A stretch of 64,000 bases of DNA from Bradyrhizobium sp. 200 (GTDB lineage Bacteria; Pseudomonadota; Alphaproteobacteria; Rhizobiales; Xanthobacteraceae): the NCBI RefSeq assembly GCF_023100945.1, contig NZ_CP064689.1, positions 8,600,001 to 8,664,000 of the forward strand, read 5' to 3'. Positions 8,619 to 16,340 of this stretch are shown in pieces. The notes under the pieces were generated by a model. It did not search any database. It was not told the origin of the DNA and saw only the letters and a program-made list of their open reading frames with translations. Position 1 is the first letter of the stretch, and each line of letters begins with the position of its first letter. The position numbers and the translations under genes were made by a program.

Positions 8619-10277
8619 TTAGTTTTTTAATGTAACCTTGTCGAGAACAATGTCGATGACTCCTATTTTTGCGCGAACTCTCGTCTCCTTCACAACGTTA
8701 ATAGAACAGGCAAGCTGCCGGTCTAGGTCCGACTTAATCGCCCGCGAAAGCTGCTGATCGACTTCGTTGTAATATACCACAGCACAAGTTGGATTTGGCC
8801 GCTCTTCGAGTGCAACGACCCCGGAAATAATGATACCGGCATTACCAAGACGATCAGAAATCATCTTCTCCACGTCATTTGATAGATTTGGGCCGACACT
8901 GACCACTACGCGCGCCTGGTTGCGCGTCTCCTTGTCCAACCCCGCCAGTGAGTAATTTTCGGCAATCACGATCTCAAGAACGGAACCAAACGTTCGTTTG
9001 TCGAAACTAAATTCGACCCAAACGGGTCGGGGATTTGCACTGAAAACAAAGCTAATAAACTTATCTCCCTGCTTGTAGTACGCGACTAACTTGTCCTCAT
9101 TGAGGAAGCGCGCCTTTGTAATCTGTTTTGCCCCGGACGGAATATTCAATGTGTATCTCGAACTATCGTACTTCGGATCAATCAACCGCAAGATGCCAGA
9201 ATCGACCCGCCTATTCGTCCCGGGGCTTTCGGACGCTGTTACGTAATACTCCGCTTGATCAGATATCCGTACGAGCTGATTTGTGCTGTTTACAAACTCA
9301 ATCGTGATGATTCCGATAACAGGCTGCAACCACCCGTAGAAAAGAACTCCCAACCACAGAGCGGCGGCGCCAGCCGATATGGCAAAAGCGGAGATGCGCA
9401 AGACACGCTTGCGCAAAGCAACTGTCTTCCGTCCATCTTCTTCCTGAAGGAGCTTACCCCAATCGACAACTAATGGGTTTTTCGAATTGGTCCGCCCATC
9501 ATCAGGTTTTCTCAGGGCGTGTTCCCCGCAGACTGAACCAATAAAATCGACAAGGAGACGATATTGAAGGTCGCTGGCTTTAGAAGGCTTTGCGATCGTG
9601 ATGTGGTCTGATCGAGGTATCTTAACCGGATTCCCGAAGTACTTTGCGCCCGTCCAAGGCGGAACGACTTTATTGTTACGTAATAGGGAGTGTTTCGCAG
9701 CGAACTGATCCTCGACCAGCTCTTTTCCGGCTATGAGTAGCCTTCGCCCCTCTTTTAAATTCAGAAAATCCCTGTCTAGGGTATTCAGCCAATGATTAGT
9801 CTCGCTGAATCTAAGAATTTCGAGCTGGGCATTGTAGAGTGGTGCGACTGCTGCCGCAAAATTTGCGTACTCTGCCCCTAGTGAAGGTGAAGCGATGAGA
9901 AAGAATGCCAACCGAGCGCGGCGCTCAGCAAGGTCGAGCTGGTTAGCAACAACAAATCTCCGAGCTAAAATTCCGCCCATGCTGTGGCAAACAAATATCA
10001 GTTGCTCATTTGGTCCGCGATTCTCTATTCCGTCCAGACGAAAGTTTTCACGCATAACGTCGACAGCATCTTCCAACGAGTACGTTCCGGAAAGCGCATC
10101 CGCTCGGTAGGCGAAGAGATAGACGCCGAAATCATCAAGCCGTTCGTCTTCAATCAGTAGTCGCGGCCAGAACGTGCCATTTGCGCTCGTCCAAGCAGCA
10201 ACCGGCCCCGAGAGGATTCCGTGAACAAAAACGATGGTGGCGCCATTTCGTGAACGGCGTAGCCACATTGGGTCCAT
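8619..10277 (-). CDS. SERAC1/DUF676-like alpha/beta hydrolase with transmembrane segment and unknown C-terminal domain
   Basis: A 552-residue protein in three parts. Residues 12-245 form an alpha/beta hydrolase of the SERAC1/PGAP1/DUF676 lipase-like group, with oxyanion loop VHGILSGP (18-25), nucleophile Ser99 in CHSMGG and His225 in SDHITIAKP, a family hallmark. A basic stretch (about 284-294) precedes a hydrophobic segment at about 295-326 (FAISAGAAALWLGVLFYG). About 225 residues follow of beta-rich sequence I do not recognise. Topology by positive-inside places the hydrolase in the cytoplasm and the C-terminal domain in the periplasm. The start ATG directly abuts the stop of the upstream gene, implying coupled translation. 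It may be a membrane-lipid or ester hydrolase gated by a periplasmic sensor; this is inference. Confidence 0.85.
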   Translation of the reverse strand: MDPMWLRRSRNGATIVFVHGILSGPVAAWTSANGTFWPRLLIEDERLDDFGVYLFAYRADALSGTYSLEDAVDVMRENFRLDGIENRGPNEQLIFVCHSMGGILARRFVVANQLDLAERRARLAFFLIASPSLGAEYANFAAAVAPLYNAQLEILRFSETNHWLNTLDRDFLNLKEGRRLLIAGKELVEDQFAAKHSLLRNNKVVPPWTGAKYFGNPVKIPRSDHITIAKPSKASDLQYRLLVDFIGSVCGEHALRKPDDGRTNSKNPLVVDWGKLLQEEDGRKTVALRKRVLRISAFAISAGAAALWLGVLFYGWLQPVIGIITIEFVNSTNQLVRISDQAEYYVTASESPGTNRRVDSGILRLIDPKYDSSRYTLNIPSGAKQITKARFLNEDKLVAYYKQGDKFISFVFSANPRPVWVEFSFDKRTFGSVLEIVIAENYSLAGLDKETRNQARVVVSVGPNLSNDVEKMISDRLGNAGIIISGVVALEERPNPTCAVVYYNEVDQQLSRAIKSDLDRQLACSINVVKETRVRAKIGVIDIVLDKVTLKN

Positions 10278-10676
10278 TCATTTTCCCCTGCATAGTTCGG
10301 GGCTGGCATCTAGCCTAGCTCGACCGATCGTTAACTGGCGTCGCGCCCAGCCGGTGAGGAACGCCGGAGATTGTAGCACCCTATTCGGCAACCCGCCGGC
10401 CATCAACTGACGAACGCACTTGTCGGCGGACTGCTCACATTTGAAGATGGATACAACAAGATCGCTGACGCAATGCCTGCTTTCATAGGTGAACTTGAAA
10501 AGCTCTGATGACGTCGCGGGTACTCTGCAGAGATCGAGCCCTCCGCTGTTTTTGAGAAGACATGATGCATTCTCGAACTCTGTACGATACGTTTCAGTAT
10601 CGATGGTGCGACCCAAGAATGTCACACAGGTCAAGATCGCCGGACCGAAAAGCGCAATAAAATCAACGCCAAACAA
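10278..10676 (-). CDS. Small Cys-rich exported hypothetical protein (island gene 1, 5' end uncertain)
   Basis: A 132-residue frame with a hydrophobic N-terminus (FIALFGPAILTCVTFLG) that could be a signal peptide or anchor. The rest contains six further Cys (SCLL, DLCRV, RHCVS, FKCEQ, DKCVR, ELCRG), consistent with disulfides in the periplasm. No family is recognised. The only available start is TTG at 10676, with no ribosome site and an in-frame stop four codons upstream. The frame begins 12 bp from the right-hand att repeat, so its original 5' end may lie outside the island or have been cut by integration. Its stop is immediately followed by the hydrolase ATG. Confidence 0.6.
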   Translation of the reverse strand: MFGVDFIALFGPAILTCVTFLGRTIDTETYRTEFENASCLLKNSGGLDLCRVPATSSELFKFTYESRHCVSDLVVSIFKCEQSADKCVRQLMAGGLPNRVLQSPAFLTGWARRQLTIGRARLDASPELCRGK

Positions 10677-10688
10677 GACGGGTGTCTA

Positions 10689-10714
10689 AGTTCAATCCTG
10701 TCTGGCAGCACCAT
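10689..10714 (+). repeat. attR-like repeat (tRNA-Thr 3'-end copy)
   Basis: Right copy of the 26-bp repeat. Only the T-arm/acceptor portion is present, with no 5' tRNA half, so this is a remnant and not a second tRNA gene. Confidence 0.88.
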
Positions 10715-10780
10715 CCCTTCGCCTCGGAAAACCAGCCCAGAATCGCGATCATTTCCGTGTGGCGTGTCGGCCTGCGCTGT

Positions 10781-11821
10781 TCACGGCGCCAGTGCCACTT
10801 TCCGGAACGCCTTGACCAGCGCCCCCTCCAGCTTTCCCTCCATGCCGCAGAGGATCTGGTAGGCGTCCTGCCGGGGCATTGGCGGCCGGTAGGGCCTGGA
10901 CTCGACCAGCGCGGCGAAGATATCCGAGATCGTCAGCAGTCTGACCAGATCGGAAATCTCCGAGCCCGCCAGTCCATCCGGATAGCCGGAGCCATCAAGA
11001 TATTCGTGATGATGCCTCACGCCATCCAGAATTTCCGGACTGATGCCCGACACGCCTTTCAAGAGATCATATCCGATCGCGGGATGACGGCGGATGATCT
11101 CTTCCTCCTCGGGGTCGAGGCGTCCCGGCTTGTCCAGGATCGACAGCGGAATGCGCGCCTTCCCGATGTCGTGGAGGGTCGCCGCGATTCCGAGCCGCGA
11201 GACGTCCCCGCCGGAGAATCCGACATCCAGGCCAAAGGCGACCGCAACGCCGGTCACCAGCAGGCAGTGCTGAAACGTGCCCTCGTGATAGCGACGCACC
11301 TCGTCGAGCCACGACGAAAGCCCGTCCTGCCCGACGCGGGCGATGATCTTCGACGTCGCACGCTTCGCGTCGACAAGCTTCAGCGGCCTGCCACGGCGCA
11401 CGTCCGAAAACATCGTGGCGAAGGCCGCCACGCCTTCGTCCATCCCCACTGCCGCATCCGCAGCGCTGTCTTCCTCGGCCGGTTCCGTCGCTTCGATCTG
11501 CGCGACCTTTTGAATTGCTTCCTTGGCGCGGGAAATCACCGCGGTTGCGCCGAGCGCATGGGCCTGCGCCACCATCGAACGGGAGAGATTGTGAACGACG
11601 AACAGCTTCTCGGGAATGCTCGCAAGCTGGTCCAGAATGAACTTGAGCTGATCGACCCGAGCCATCTGCCGCAGGTCGATGTCGACCATCAGCACGCCAT
11701 GCGCCCTGATCCCGGTGCCGTCGCCGCCCAGCACCCAGGGTAGCACGGCGTGTTGCGGTTCGAGCATGGCACGAATCGCCGGTAACTTCGTCGGTTCGTC
11801 TGTGACAAAATAGACGAGCAT
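10781..11821 (-). CDS. HD-GYP domain protein, probable cyclic-di-GMP phosphodiesterase
   Basis: A 346-residue cytoplasmic protein. The first ~115 residues look like a degenerate receiver-type alpha/beta domain (LMVDIDLRQM, FVVHNL, GATAVISRA). The C-terminal half (about 180-340) is an HD-GYP domain with LHDIGKARIP (metal-binding HD), RRHPAIGYDLL, HHHEYLDGSGYPDG (GYP triad) and LLTISDIFAALVESRPYR. All key residues are intact, so hydrolysis of c-di-GMP is expected, influencing motility or surface growth. It is transcribed away from the GH16/GH1 genes across a 316-bp gap and ends next to the island's right boundary, so it was the original downstream neighbour of tRNA-Thr. Confidence 0.92.
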   Translation of the reverse strand: MLVYFVTDEPTKLPAIRAMLEPQHAVLPWVLGGDGTGIRAHGVLMVDIDLRQMARVDQLKFILDQLASIPEKLFVVHNLSRSMVAQAHALGATAVISRAKEAIQKVAQIEATEPAEEDSAADAAVGMDEGVAAFATMFSDVRRGRPLKLVDAKRATSKIIARVGQDGLSSWLDEVRRYHEGTFQHCLLVTGVAVAFGLDVGFSGGDVSRLGIAATLHDIGKARIPLSILDKPGRLDPEEEEIIRRHPAIGYDLLKGVSGISPEILDGVRHHHEYLDGSGYPDGLAGSEISDLVRLLTISDIFAALVESRPYRPPMPRQDAYQILCGMEGKLEGALVKAFRKVALAP

Positions 11822-11869
11822 TCCAAGGACTTCCGTACGCCGTAATAGTGAGGTAGTCGCCCTTCAAAA

Positions 11870-11897
11870 ATTAAAGCACTGAAATTAAAGCACTGAA
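11870..11897. repeat. 14-bp tandem duplication in the HD-GYP/GH16 divergent promoter region
   Basis: ATTAAAGCACTGAA occurs twice head-to-tail without a gap. It is A/T-rich and lies about 50 bp upstream of the HD-GYP start, in an otherwise gene-free 316-bp gap (11822-12137). It could be a regulator half-site pair. Confidence 0.7.
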
Positions 11898-12137
11898 AAG
11901 AAAATGAATTATGTTGCCGGTGGTTCCGGATCGAGCCCCGCGCCTGTCGCCATCGGCATCTCAAGCACTCCAGTCAACATCGGACTTGGCTACCTTGCCG
12001 TTAAGCTTCCACCTCGTATAACTACGTAACTCAAACAGGTGAGCATGCCGGTCGGGCTCCGAAGGATCGTCAGATCGAGGGCATCGTCAGTGAATGACCT
12101 CCTGTCGTCTCGAAGCGAACCGGGAACCGGGAGATTG

Positions 12138-13127
12138 ATGCTGCGCGCCTTAATCTCGGCCGGCTGTGTCTCGGTCGGCTGTCTGTCCGCCGCCGTCCCG
12201 GCGTTCGCGCAGGCCGATCTCGCCGGCGCGACGACCAAGCTCACGCTGCAGGTCGCAACCGCCATCCTCGGCGAAAAATGCCGCCGTGTCGAGGCGCCGA
12301 ACCCTGCATCATTCGCATCGGTATCGCTGCACCGGACCTTCCACGACGATTTCGACGCCCATCCCCTGTTGAACGAAAGATGGGCGCCGCATTACGCCGG
12401 CGGCGCTGCCTGGCCGGAAGCGCGCTATTGGGGCGGCGACGGCTCCGACTTCAGGCGCAAGACCAGCTATAATGGCGAGCAGCAGATCTATGTCGATCCG
12501 CGCTATGGCGGGCGGGAAACAACGCCGCTCGGCCTCGATCCGTTCATGGTCAAAGACGGCATTCTCTCGATCACGGCCAGCCGCACCCCGCCGTCGCTGA
12601 AGACCGTGCTGTTCGACAACGAATACATCTCGGGCATCCTGACGACGCAGAGCCGGTTTTCCCAGAAGTACGGCTACTTCGAAATGCGCGCCAAGATACC
12701 GGTCGGCGTCGGCGTGTGGCCGGCGTTCTGGATGCTCGCCGATGATGGCGGCTGGCCGCCGGAAGTCGATATCATGGAGGGCCGTGGGCAACAGCCGGGC
12801 GACATCGTGATGACGACGCATTGGCGGATACCGGAAACGCAGCGCGTGGAACGCTGCGGGTTTGACTTCCGGGTGCCGGACGCCCCGACCGCCTTCCACG
12901 ACTACGGCGTGCTGTGGCAGCCGGATCGCATCACCTATTTCATCGACCGCCAGCCGGTCTCCGAGATCAAGGTCCCGGTCGGCTTCGGCGTGCCCATGTA
13001 CATGATCGTCAACCTCGCCATGGGCTCGAAGACTTTCGAAGGCGTGGGATTCGTCGATGGCGAATCTCCAAATATTGTCGCATTCGAGATCGACCGAATA
13101 TCCGCCTACCAGATCGACGAACGCTGA
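12138..13127 (+). CDS. Secreted glycoside hydrolase family 16 protein (endo-beta-1,3(4)-glucanase type)
   Basis: A 329-residue protein with a signal peptide (MLRALISAGCVSVGC ... AFAQ). The GH16 catalytic signature is PEVDIMEGRG, with nucleophile Glu209, Asp211 and acid/base Glu214. Upstream is the typical SRFSQKYGYFEMRAKIP strand and downstream WQPDRITYFIDRQPV. Family members cleave beta-1,3, mixed-linkage or related beta-glucans and some exopolysaccharides; the exact substrate is not readable. The ATG at 12138 was chosen because GGGAG precedes it and it begins the signal peptide; an upstream in-frame GTG at 12039 would bury the signal. It is followed after 12 bp by a beta-glucosidase, forming a saccharide-degrading pair. 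Confidence 0.92.
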   Translation: MLRALISAGCVSVGCLSAAVPAFAQADLAGATTKLTLQVATAILGEKCRRVEAPNPASFASVSLHRTFHDDFDAHPLLNERWAPHYAGGAAWPEARYWGGDGSDFRRKTSYNGEQQIYVDPRYGGRETTPLGLDPFMVKDGILSITASRTPPSLKTVLFDNEYISGILTTQSRFSQKYGYFEMRAKIPVGVGVWPAFWMLADDGGWPPEVDIMEGRGQQPGDIVMTTHWRIPETQRVERCGFDFRVPDAPTAFHDYGVLWQPDRITYFIDRQPVSEIKVPVGFGVPMYMIVNLAMGSKTFEGVGFVDGESPNIVAFEIDRISAYQIDER

Positions 13128-13139
13128 CCGGAGATGACG

Positions 13140-14603
13140 ATGTTCGGAAAATTCTCGCGCCGGCATTTTGCAAAGCTTGCAGGCTTGTCCGCACTCGGCA
13201 TCGCCGCGGCACCGGCCGACGCCGCCGCGCAACCGGCAGCCGAGCGGCCGGGGACTGGGAGTTTTCCGAAAGACTTCGTGTGGGGCACCGCCACATCGGC
13301 CTATCAGATCGAGGGCGCGGTGAACGAGGACGGCCGCGGCCGTTCGATCTGGGATACATTCGCGCACACGCCCGGCAAGATCGAGGACCGCACCACAGGA
13401 GACCGCGCCAACGAACACTACCGCCGCTACAAGGAAGACATCGGCCTGATCCGCGAACTCGGCGCAAAAGCCTACCGGTTTTCGATCGCGTGGCCGCGGG
13501 TGTTTCCGGAAGGAACGGGCAAGCCGAACCCCAAGGGCCTCGACTTCTACGACCGCCTCATCGATGAACTGCTCAGGCAGGGCATCGAGCCATACGCGAC
13601 GCTCTATCACTGGGATCTGCCGCAGGCGCTCGAGGACAAGGTGGGCGGCTGGCGATCCAGCGAAACCTCAAAAGCATTCGCCGATTATGCGGCCCACGTG
13701 GCGGCGCGTATCACCGATCGCGTCAAGTCGATCTTCACGATCAACGAAGCCGGAAGGTTCGTGAATTTCGGCTATGGATGGGGCGTCGACGCCCCCGGCC
13801 TCAAACTGCCGGACGCGGACGTCAACCAGGTCCGCCACCATGTGGCGCTGGCGCATGGCCTTGCGGTACAGGCGATCCGCGCGCATGGACGTTCGGGCAC
13901 CAGGGTGGGGCCGGCCGAAAACATCGCGGCCTGCGTGCCGGCGTTCGACACGCCGGAAAACGTCCGCGCGGCCGAGATCGCGACGCGCGAATTGAACTCG
14001 GGCTTCCTCGGCGTCATCCTGGAGGGCAAATACACCGACGGATTTCTGCAGTACGCCGGCAAGGACGCGCCGAAATTCACCGCCGAAGAACTCAAGATCA
14101 TTTCGCAGCCGAATGATTTCGTCGGCCTCAACATCTACGCACCGCAATTCTACATTGCCGCTTCCGACAAGGCGCCGGGCTGGAGCGTGCTGCCCTTCCC
14201 TGCCTCGTTCCCGCACATGAATTCGGAATGGCTGCGCGTGGGGCCGGAAACGATCTACTGGGCGCCGCGGCTGGCGGCAAAGGTCTGGAGCATCGAGACG
14301 ATCTACATCAGCGAGAACGGCACCTCGTCGGAAGACAAGCTTCACGCCGACGGCCAGGTCTACGACCTCGATCGCATCATGTACCTGCGCAATTATCTCA
14401 GGCAGTTGCAGCGCGCGACGTCGGAGGGCGTGCCGGTGCGCGGCTATTTCCTCTGGAGCCTGATGGACAATTTCGAATGGATCTACGGCTACGAGAAGCG
14501 CTTCGGGCTGTATCATGTTGACTTCGAGACGCAGCGCCGGACGCCCAAACTCAGCGCCGCCTTCTACCGCGACGTGGTGGCGCGGAATGCGATCGGCGTC
14601 TGA
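13140..14603 (+). CDS. Tat-exported family 1 beta-glucosidase
   Basis: A 487-residue GH1 enzyme that hydrolyses beta-glucosides with retention. The N-terminus carries a twin-arginine signal (FSRRHFAKLAG, then a hydrophobic Ala-rich stretch), so it is folded before export, unusual for a family that is mostly cytoplasmic. The GH1 entry motif is FVWGTATSAYQIEGA, acid/base Glu203 lies in TINEA (normally T-x-NEP, with Pro replaced by Ala), and nucleophile Glu392 in YISENG. The aglycone region LWSLMDNFEW is conserved. The ATG at 13140 has GGAG at ideal spacing; another ATG lies two codons upstream. Its close linkage to the secreted GH16 suggests it finishes oligosaccharides made by that glucanase in the periplasm. 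Confidence 0.94.
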   Translation: MFGKFSRRHFAKLAGLSALGIAAAPADAAAQPAAERPGTGSFPKDFVWGTATSAYQIEGAVNEDGRGRSIWDTFAHTPGKIEDRTTGDRANEHYRRYKEDIGLIRELGAKAYRFSIAWPRVFPEGTGKPNPKGLDFYDRLIDELLRQGIEPYATLYHWDLPQALEDKVGGWRSSETSKAFADYAAHVAARITDRVKSIFTINEAGRFVNFGYGWGVDAPGLKLPDADVNQVRHHVALAHGLAVQAIRAHGRSGTRVGPAENIAACVPAFDTPENVRAAEIATRELNSGFLGVILEGKYTDGFLQYAGKDAPKFTAEELKIISQPNDFVGLNIYAPQFYIAASDKAPGWSVLPFPASFPHMNSEWLRVGPETIYWAPRLAAKVWSIETIYISENGTSSEDKLHADGQVYDLDRIMYLRNYLRQLQRATSEGVPVRGYFLWSLMDNFEWIYGYEKRFGLYHVDFETQRRTPKLSAAFYRDVVARNAIGV

Positions 14604-14663
14604 ACAGCGCGGTTCATTTCCGTCCAGCCCACCGATGCAGATCCGTTTGAAGAGGAGCACACG

Positions 14664-15113
14664 ATGATTGAGTGGTTCGACGATCTTGCGCTGGGGATGC
14701 GCTTCAAGAGCGAAGATATGCAGATCACCGAAAGCGACATCAAACGTTTCGCTGCAGAATATGATCCGCAACCGATGCATCTGGACGAAGCCGCTGCCGC
14801 AAAAACCGTATTCAAAGGTCTCGCGGCTTCAGGGTGGCATACGGCCGCGATCGCCATGAACCTCGCCGTCCAAGTTCGACCGTTCGGTCCCCATCCCCTG
14901 ATTGGGATAGGCGTCGATGAGCTACGCTGGATGGCACCGGTGCGACCCGGCGATACGCTCCATCTCGAAGGAGAGGTTGTTGGCCTCACGCCATCGCGAA
15001 CAAAGCCGCAAGGCACCGCGCTGGTGAAATGGACGGTGTTCAATCAAAGCGGCGAGGCGGTTTATACCTTCACCCCGATCGCTATCGTTCCTCGCCGGCC
15101 CCAGGCAACCTAG
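14664..15113 (+). CDS. MaoC family hot-dog dehydratase
   Basis: A 149-residue protein of the MaoC/R-specific enoyl-CoA hydratase group. The hydratase-2 motif is present as FAAEYDPQPMHLDEAAA (catalytic Asp and His), followed by FKGLAASGWHT and the GVDELRWMAPVRPGDTL segment. Members hydrate enoyl-CoA or related thioesters in the cytoplasm. The ATG has AGAGGAG upstream. It lies 60 bp after the GH1 gene on the same strand, but has no obvious link to sugar breakdown, so co-transcription may be incidental. Confidence 0.92.
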   Translation: MIEWFDDLALGMRFKSEDMQITESDIKRFAAEYDPQPMHLDEAAAAKTVFKGLAASGWHTAAIAMNLAVQVRPFGPHPLIGIGVDELRWMAPVRPGDTLHLEGEVVGLTPSRTKPQGTALVKWTVFNQSGEAVYTFTPIAIVPRRPQAT

Positions 15114-15131
15114 GCCGCCGGTCTCCGGCTC

Positions 15132-15368
15132 TCAGTCCTGCCGCGCGGCCTGCCGCACCGGCGCCGCGACCTCGAAGATCGAGCGCTGCTTGCCGTCGAC
15201 TGCCATAGTCGTGACCGGTTCCTGCGCCAGCTTGCGCGATGATTCGTGACCGACGAATACGCCTGCTGCGGTGAGCAACAGCACGACATAAAGTGCGAAC
15301 ATGCCACCGACCCATTGCCAGTAGATCCGGCGGGCGTCGGGGGTCAGGCTTTCGAGTAATCGGCGCAT
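15132..15368 (-). CDS. Small single-pass membrane protein, unknown
   Basis: A 78-residue protein with one transmembrane helix (about residues 20-42, WVGGMFALYVVLLLTAAGVFVG) flanked by basic cytoplasmic and polar external parts. No family is recognised. The ATG at 15368 has GAGGAGG seven bases upstream, better than the ATG five codons earlier. It converges on the MaoC gene with an 18-bp gap. Confidence 0.65.
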   Translation of the reverse strand: MRRLLESLTPDARRIYWQWVGGMFALYVVLLLTAAGVFVGHESSRKLAQEPVTTMAVDGKQRSIFEVAAPVRQAARQD

Positions 15369-15469
15369 GGTTTGCCTCCTCATCAGGAAACCTTATGCGT
15401 TGCGTATAGCCTCCACGCCGGACGCTGTGTGTGACGTACTTCACAGATGTCGATTTGAACGGAGAACCC

Positions 15470-15790
15470 GTGACCGGAGCGGAATTAAAGAAACTTCGCC
15501 AGCATCTCGGTGAGGCCATCGGCCAGCCGCTGTCGGTGGCCGACATGGCCAAGCTCTGCGGCCTGCCGCCCTCTGACGGCGCCGACACCATCCGCCGATG
15601 GGAGGTCACCGGTCCGACCGGGCCGGTCGCGGAGCTGCTGCGCATCCTGGCGATGGCCAGCGACCACTATCCGATCCTCGAAATGTTCAACGTGTTCGAC
15701 CGCCACGACGTCCCGGTGAAAGAGCGCCCCGCCCGCCGGCAGGCCTTCCGCGAACAGATGCGCAGCGACGTGCGGCGCCGCATTGGTTAG
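15470..15790 (+). CDS. Helix-turn-helix (XRE-like) DNA-binding protein
   Basis: A 106-residue protein. Residues 5-60 (AELKKLRQHLGEAIGQPLSV, ADMAKLCGLP, TIRRWEVTGPTGPVAELL) fit an XRE/MqsA-like HTH in which recognition depends on one W-E pair, followed by a helical, Arg-rich tail. It starts at GTG 15470 with GGAG upstream; an upstream in-frame GTG (15431) lacks a ribosome site. Its regulatory target is unknown. It faces away from the small membrane protein gene. Confidence 0.7.
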   Translation: MTGAELKKLRQHLGEAIGQPLSVADMAKLCGLPPSDGADTIRRWEVTGPTGPVAELLRILAMASDHYPILEMFNVFDRHDVPVKERPARRQAFREQMRSDVRRRIG

Positions 15791-15886
15791 CCGTTCCCCG
15801 GATGCTGCGCAGCGCGATCGGAATCGCGCTGCGCGCGACTCCGGCGGTCCGCTGCTGATTCGGGGGCCATGGTGTGGTCCACGTGG

Positions 15887-16051
15887 TTACCCTCCGCTGG
15901 AGGGGGAGGGTCGACGCTCATGAAATGAGCGGCGGGGTGGGGTGACGGTCTCTCCACGTCCAACAGTGCCCGAGTGGAGAGATCACCCCACCCCGTCTCA
16001 CATTTCGCTGTGCTCCATGTGAGCCGACCCTCCCCCTCCAGGGGAGGGTAA
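15887..16051. repeat. Long inverted-repeat intergenic element
   Basis: About 165 bp with ends ttaccctccgctggaggggg and its near-complement, and an inner symmetrical pair (gggtggggtgacggtctctcca / tggagagatcaccccacccc, described by ends only). It folds into one long stem. It occupies much of the 550-bp gap before the porin gene; the rest of the gap is promoter and leader sequence. Similar elements are common between Bradyrhizobium genes. Confidence 0.75.
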
Positions 16052-16234
16052 GAAACTGCGTGCCGCGCTGCGTCCGGGACACGAGATTCGAGACGGGCGG
16101 CGAGCGGGTAGATGGTTAAGCAAAGCTTGCCTGGAGACTTTGCGGACCCCGAAAATTAAGCCTTTCCTTACCTTTGATTAGGCCTTCATTAAGTACAAAA
16201 AACGTTTGTTTGCCAATGGGTTGGGTTCGTATCC

Positions 16235-16260
16235 GCTGTCACCCGGAGGTGACAGCATTT
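16235..16260 (+). promoter_or_regulatory. Leader hairpin with T-run upstream of the porin gene
   Basis: GCTGTCACC-CGGA-GGTGACAGC followed by ATTTT, about 85 bp before the porin ATG. This is a terminator-like or mRNA-stabilising 5'UTR stem-loop. Its role is inferred from shape only. Confidence 0.45.
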
Positions 16261-16340
16261 TAGTCAAATGCCGTCTATGTGCGTGGCCATGGATGGCGCC
16301 CCGCCCGGGTGTCGCCGAACGGTTTTCGGAGACAACAAAC

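Larger units (their letters stand above)
7089..10714. mobile_element. Mini genomic island integrated in the tRNA-Thr 3' end
   Basis: A 26-bp exact direct repeat of the tRNA T-arm/acceptor end (7089-7114 and 10689-10714) brackets about 3.6 kb. The interior looks clearly richer in A/T than its surroundings (for example 8150-8500), and its genes have no link to the flanking housekeeping genes. tRNA 3'-end duplication is the standard footprint of tyrosine-recombinase integration. No integrase, excisionase or replication gene is visible, so it is either a decayed remnant or an element mobilised in trans. The contents are a truncated YgjP-like peptidase and a three-gene hydrolase operon. Confidence 0.85.

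Noticed and set aside
10690..10713. Second tRNA-Thr gene
   Set aside because: Only the T-arm and acceptor half is present; it is an att-site remnant.
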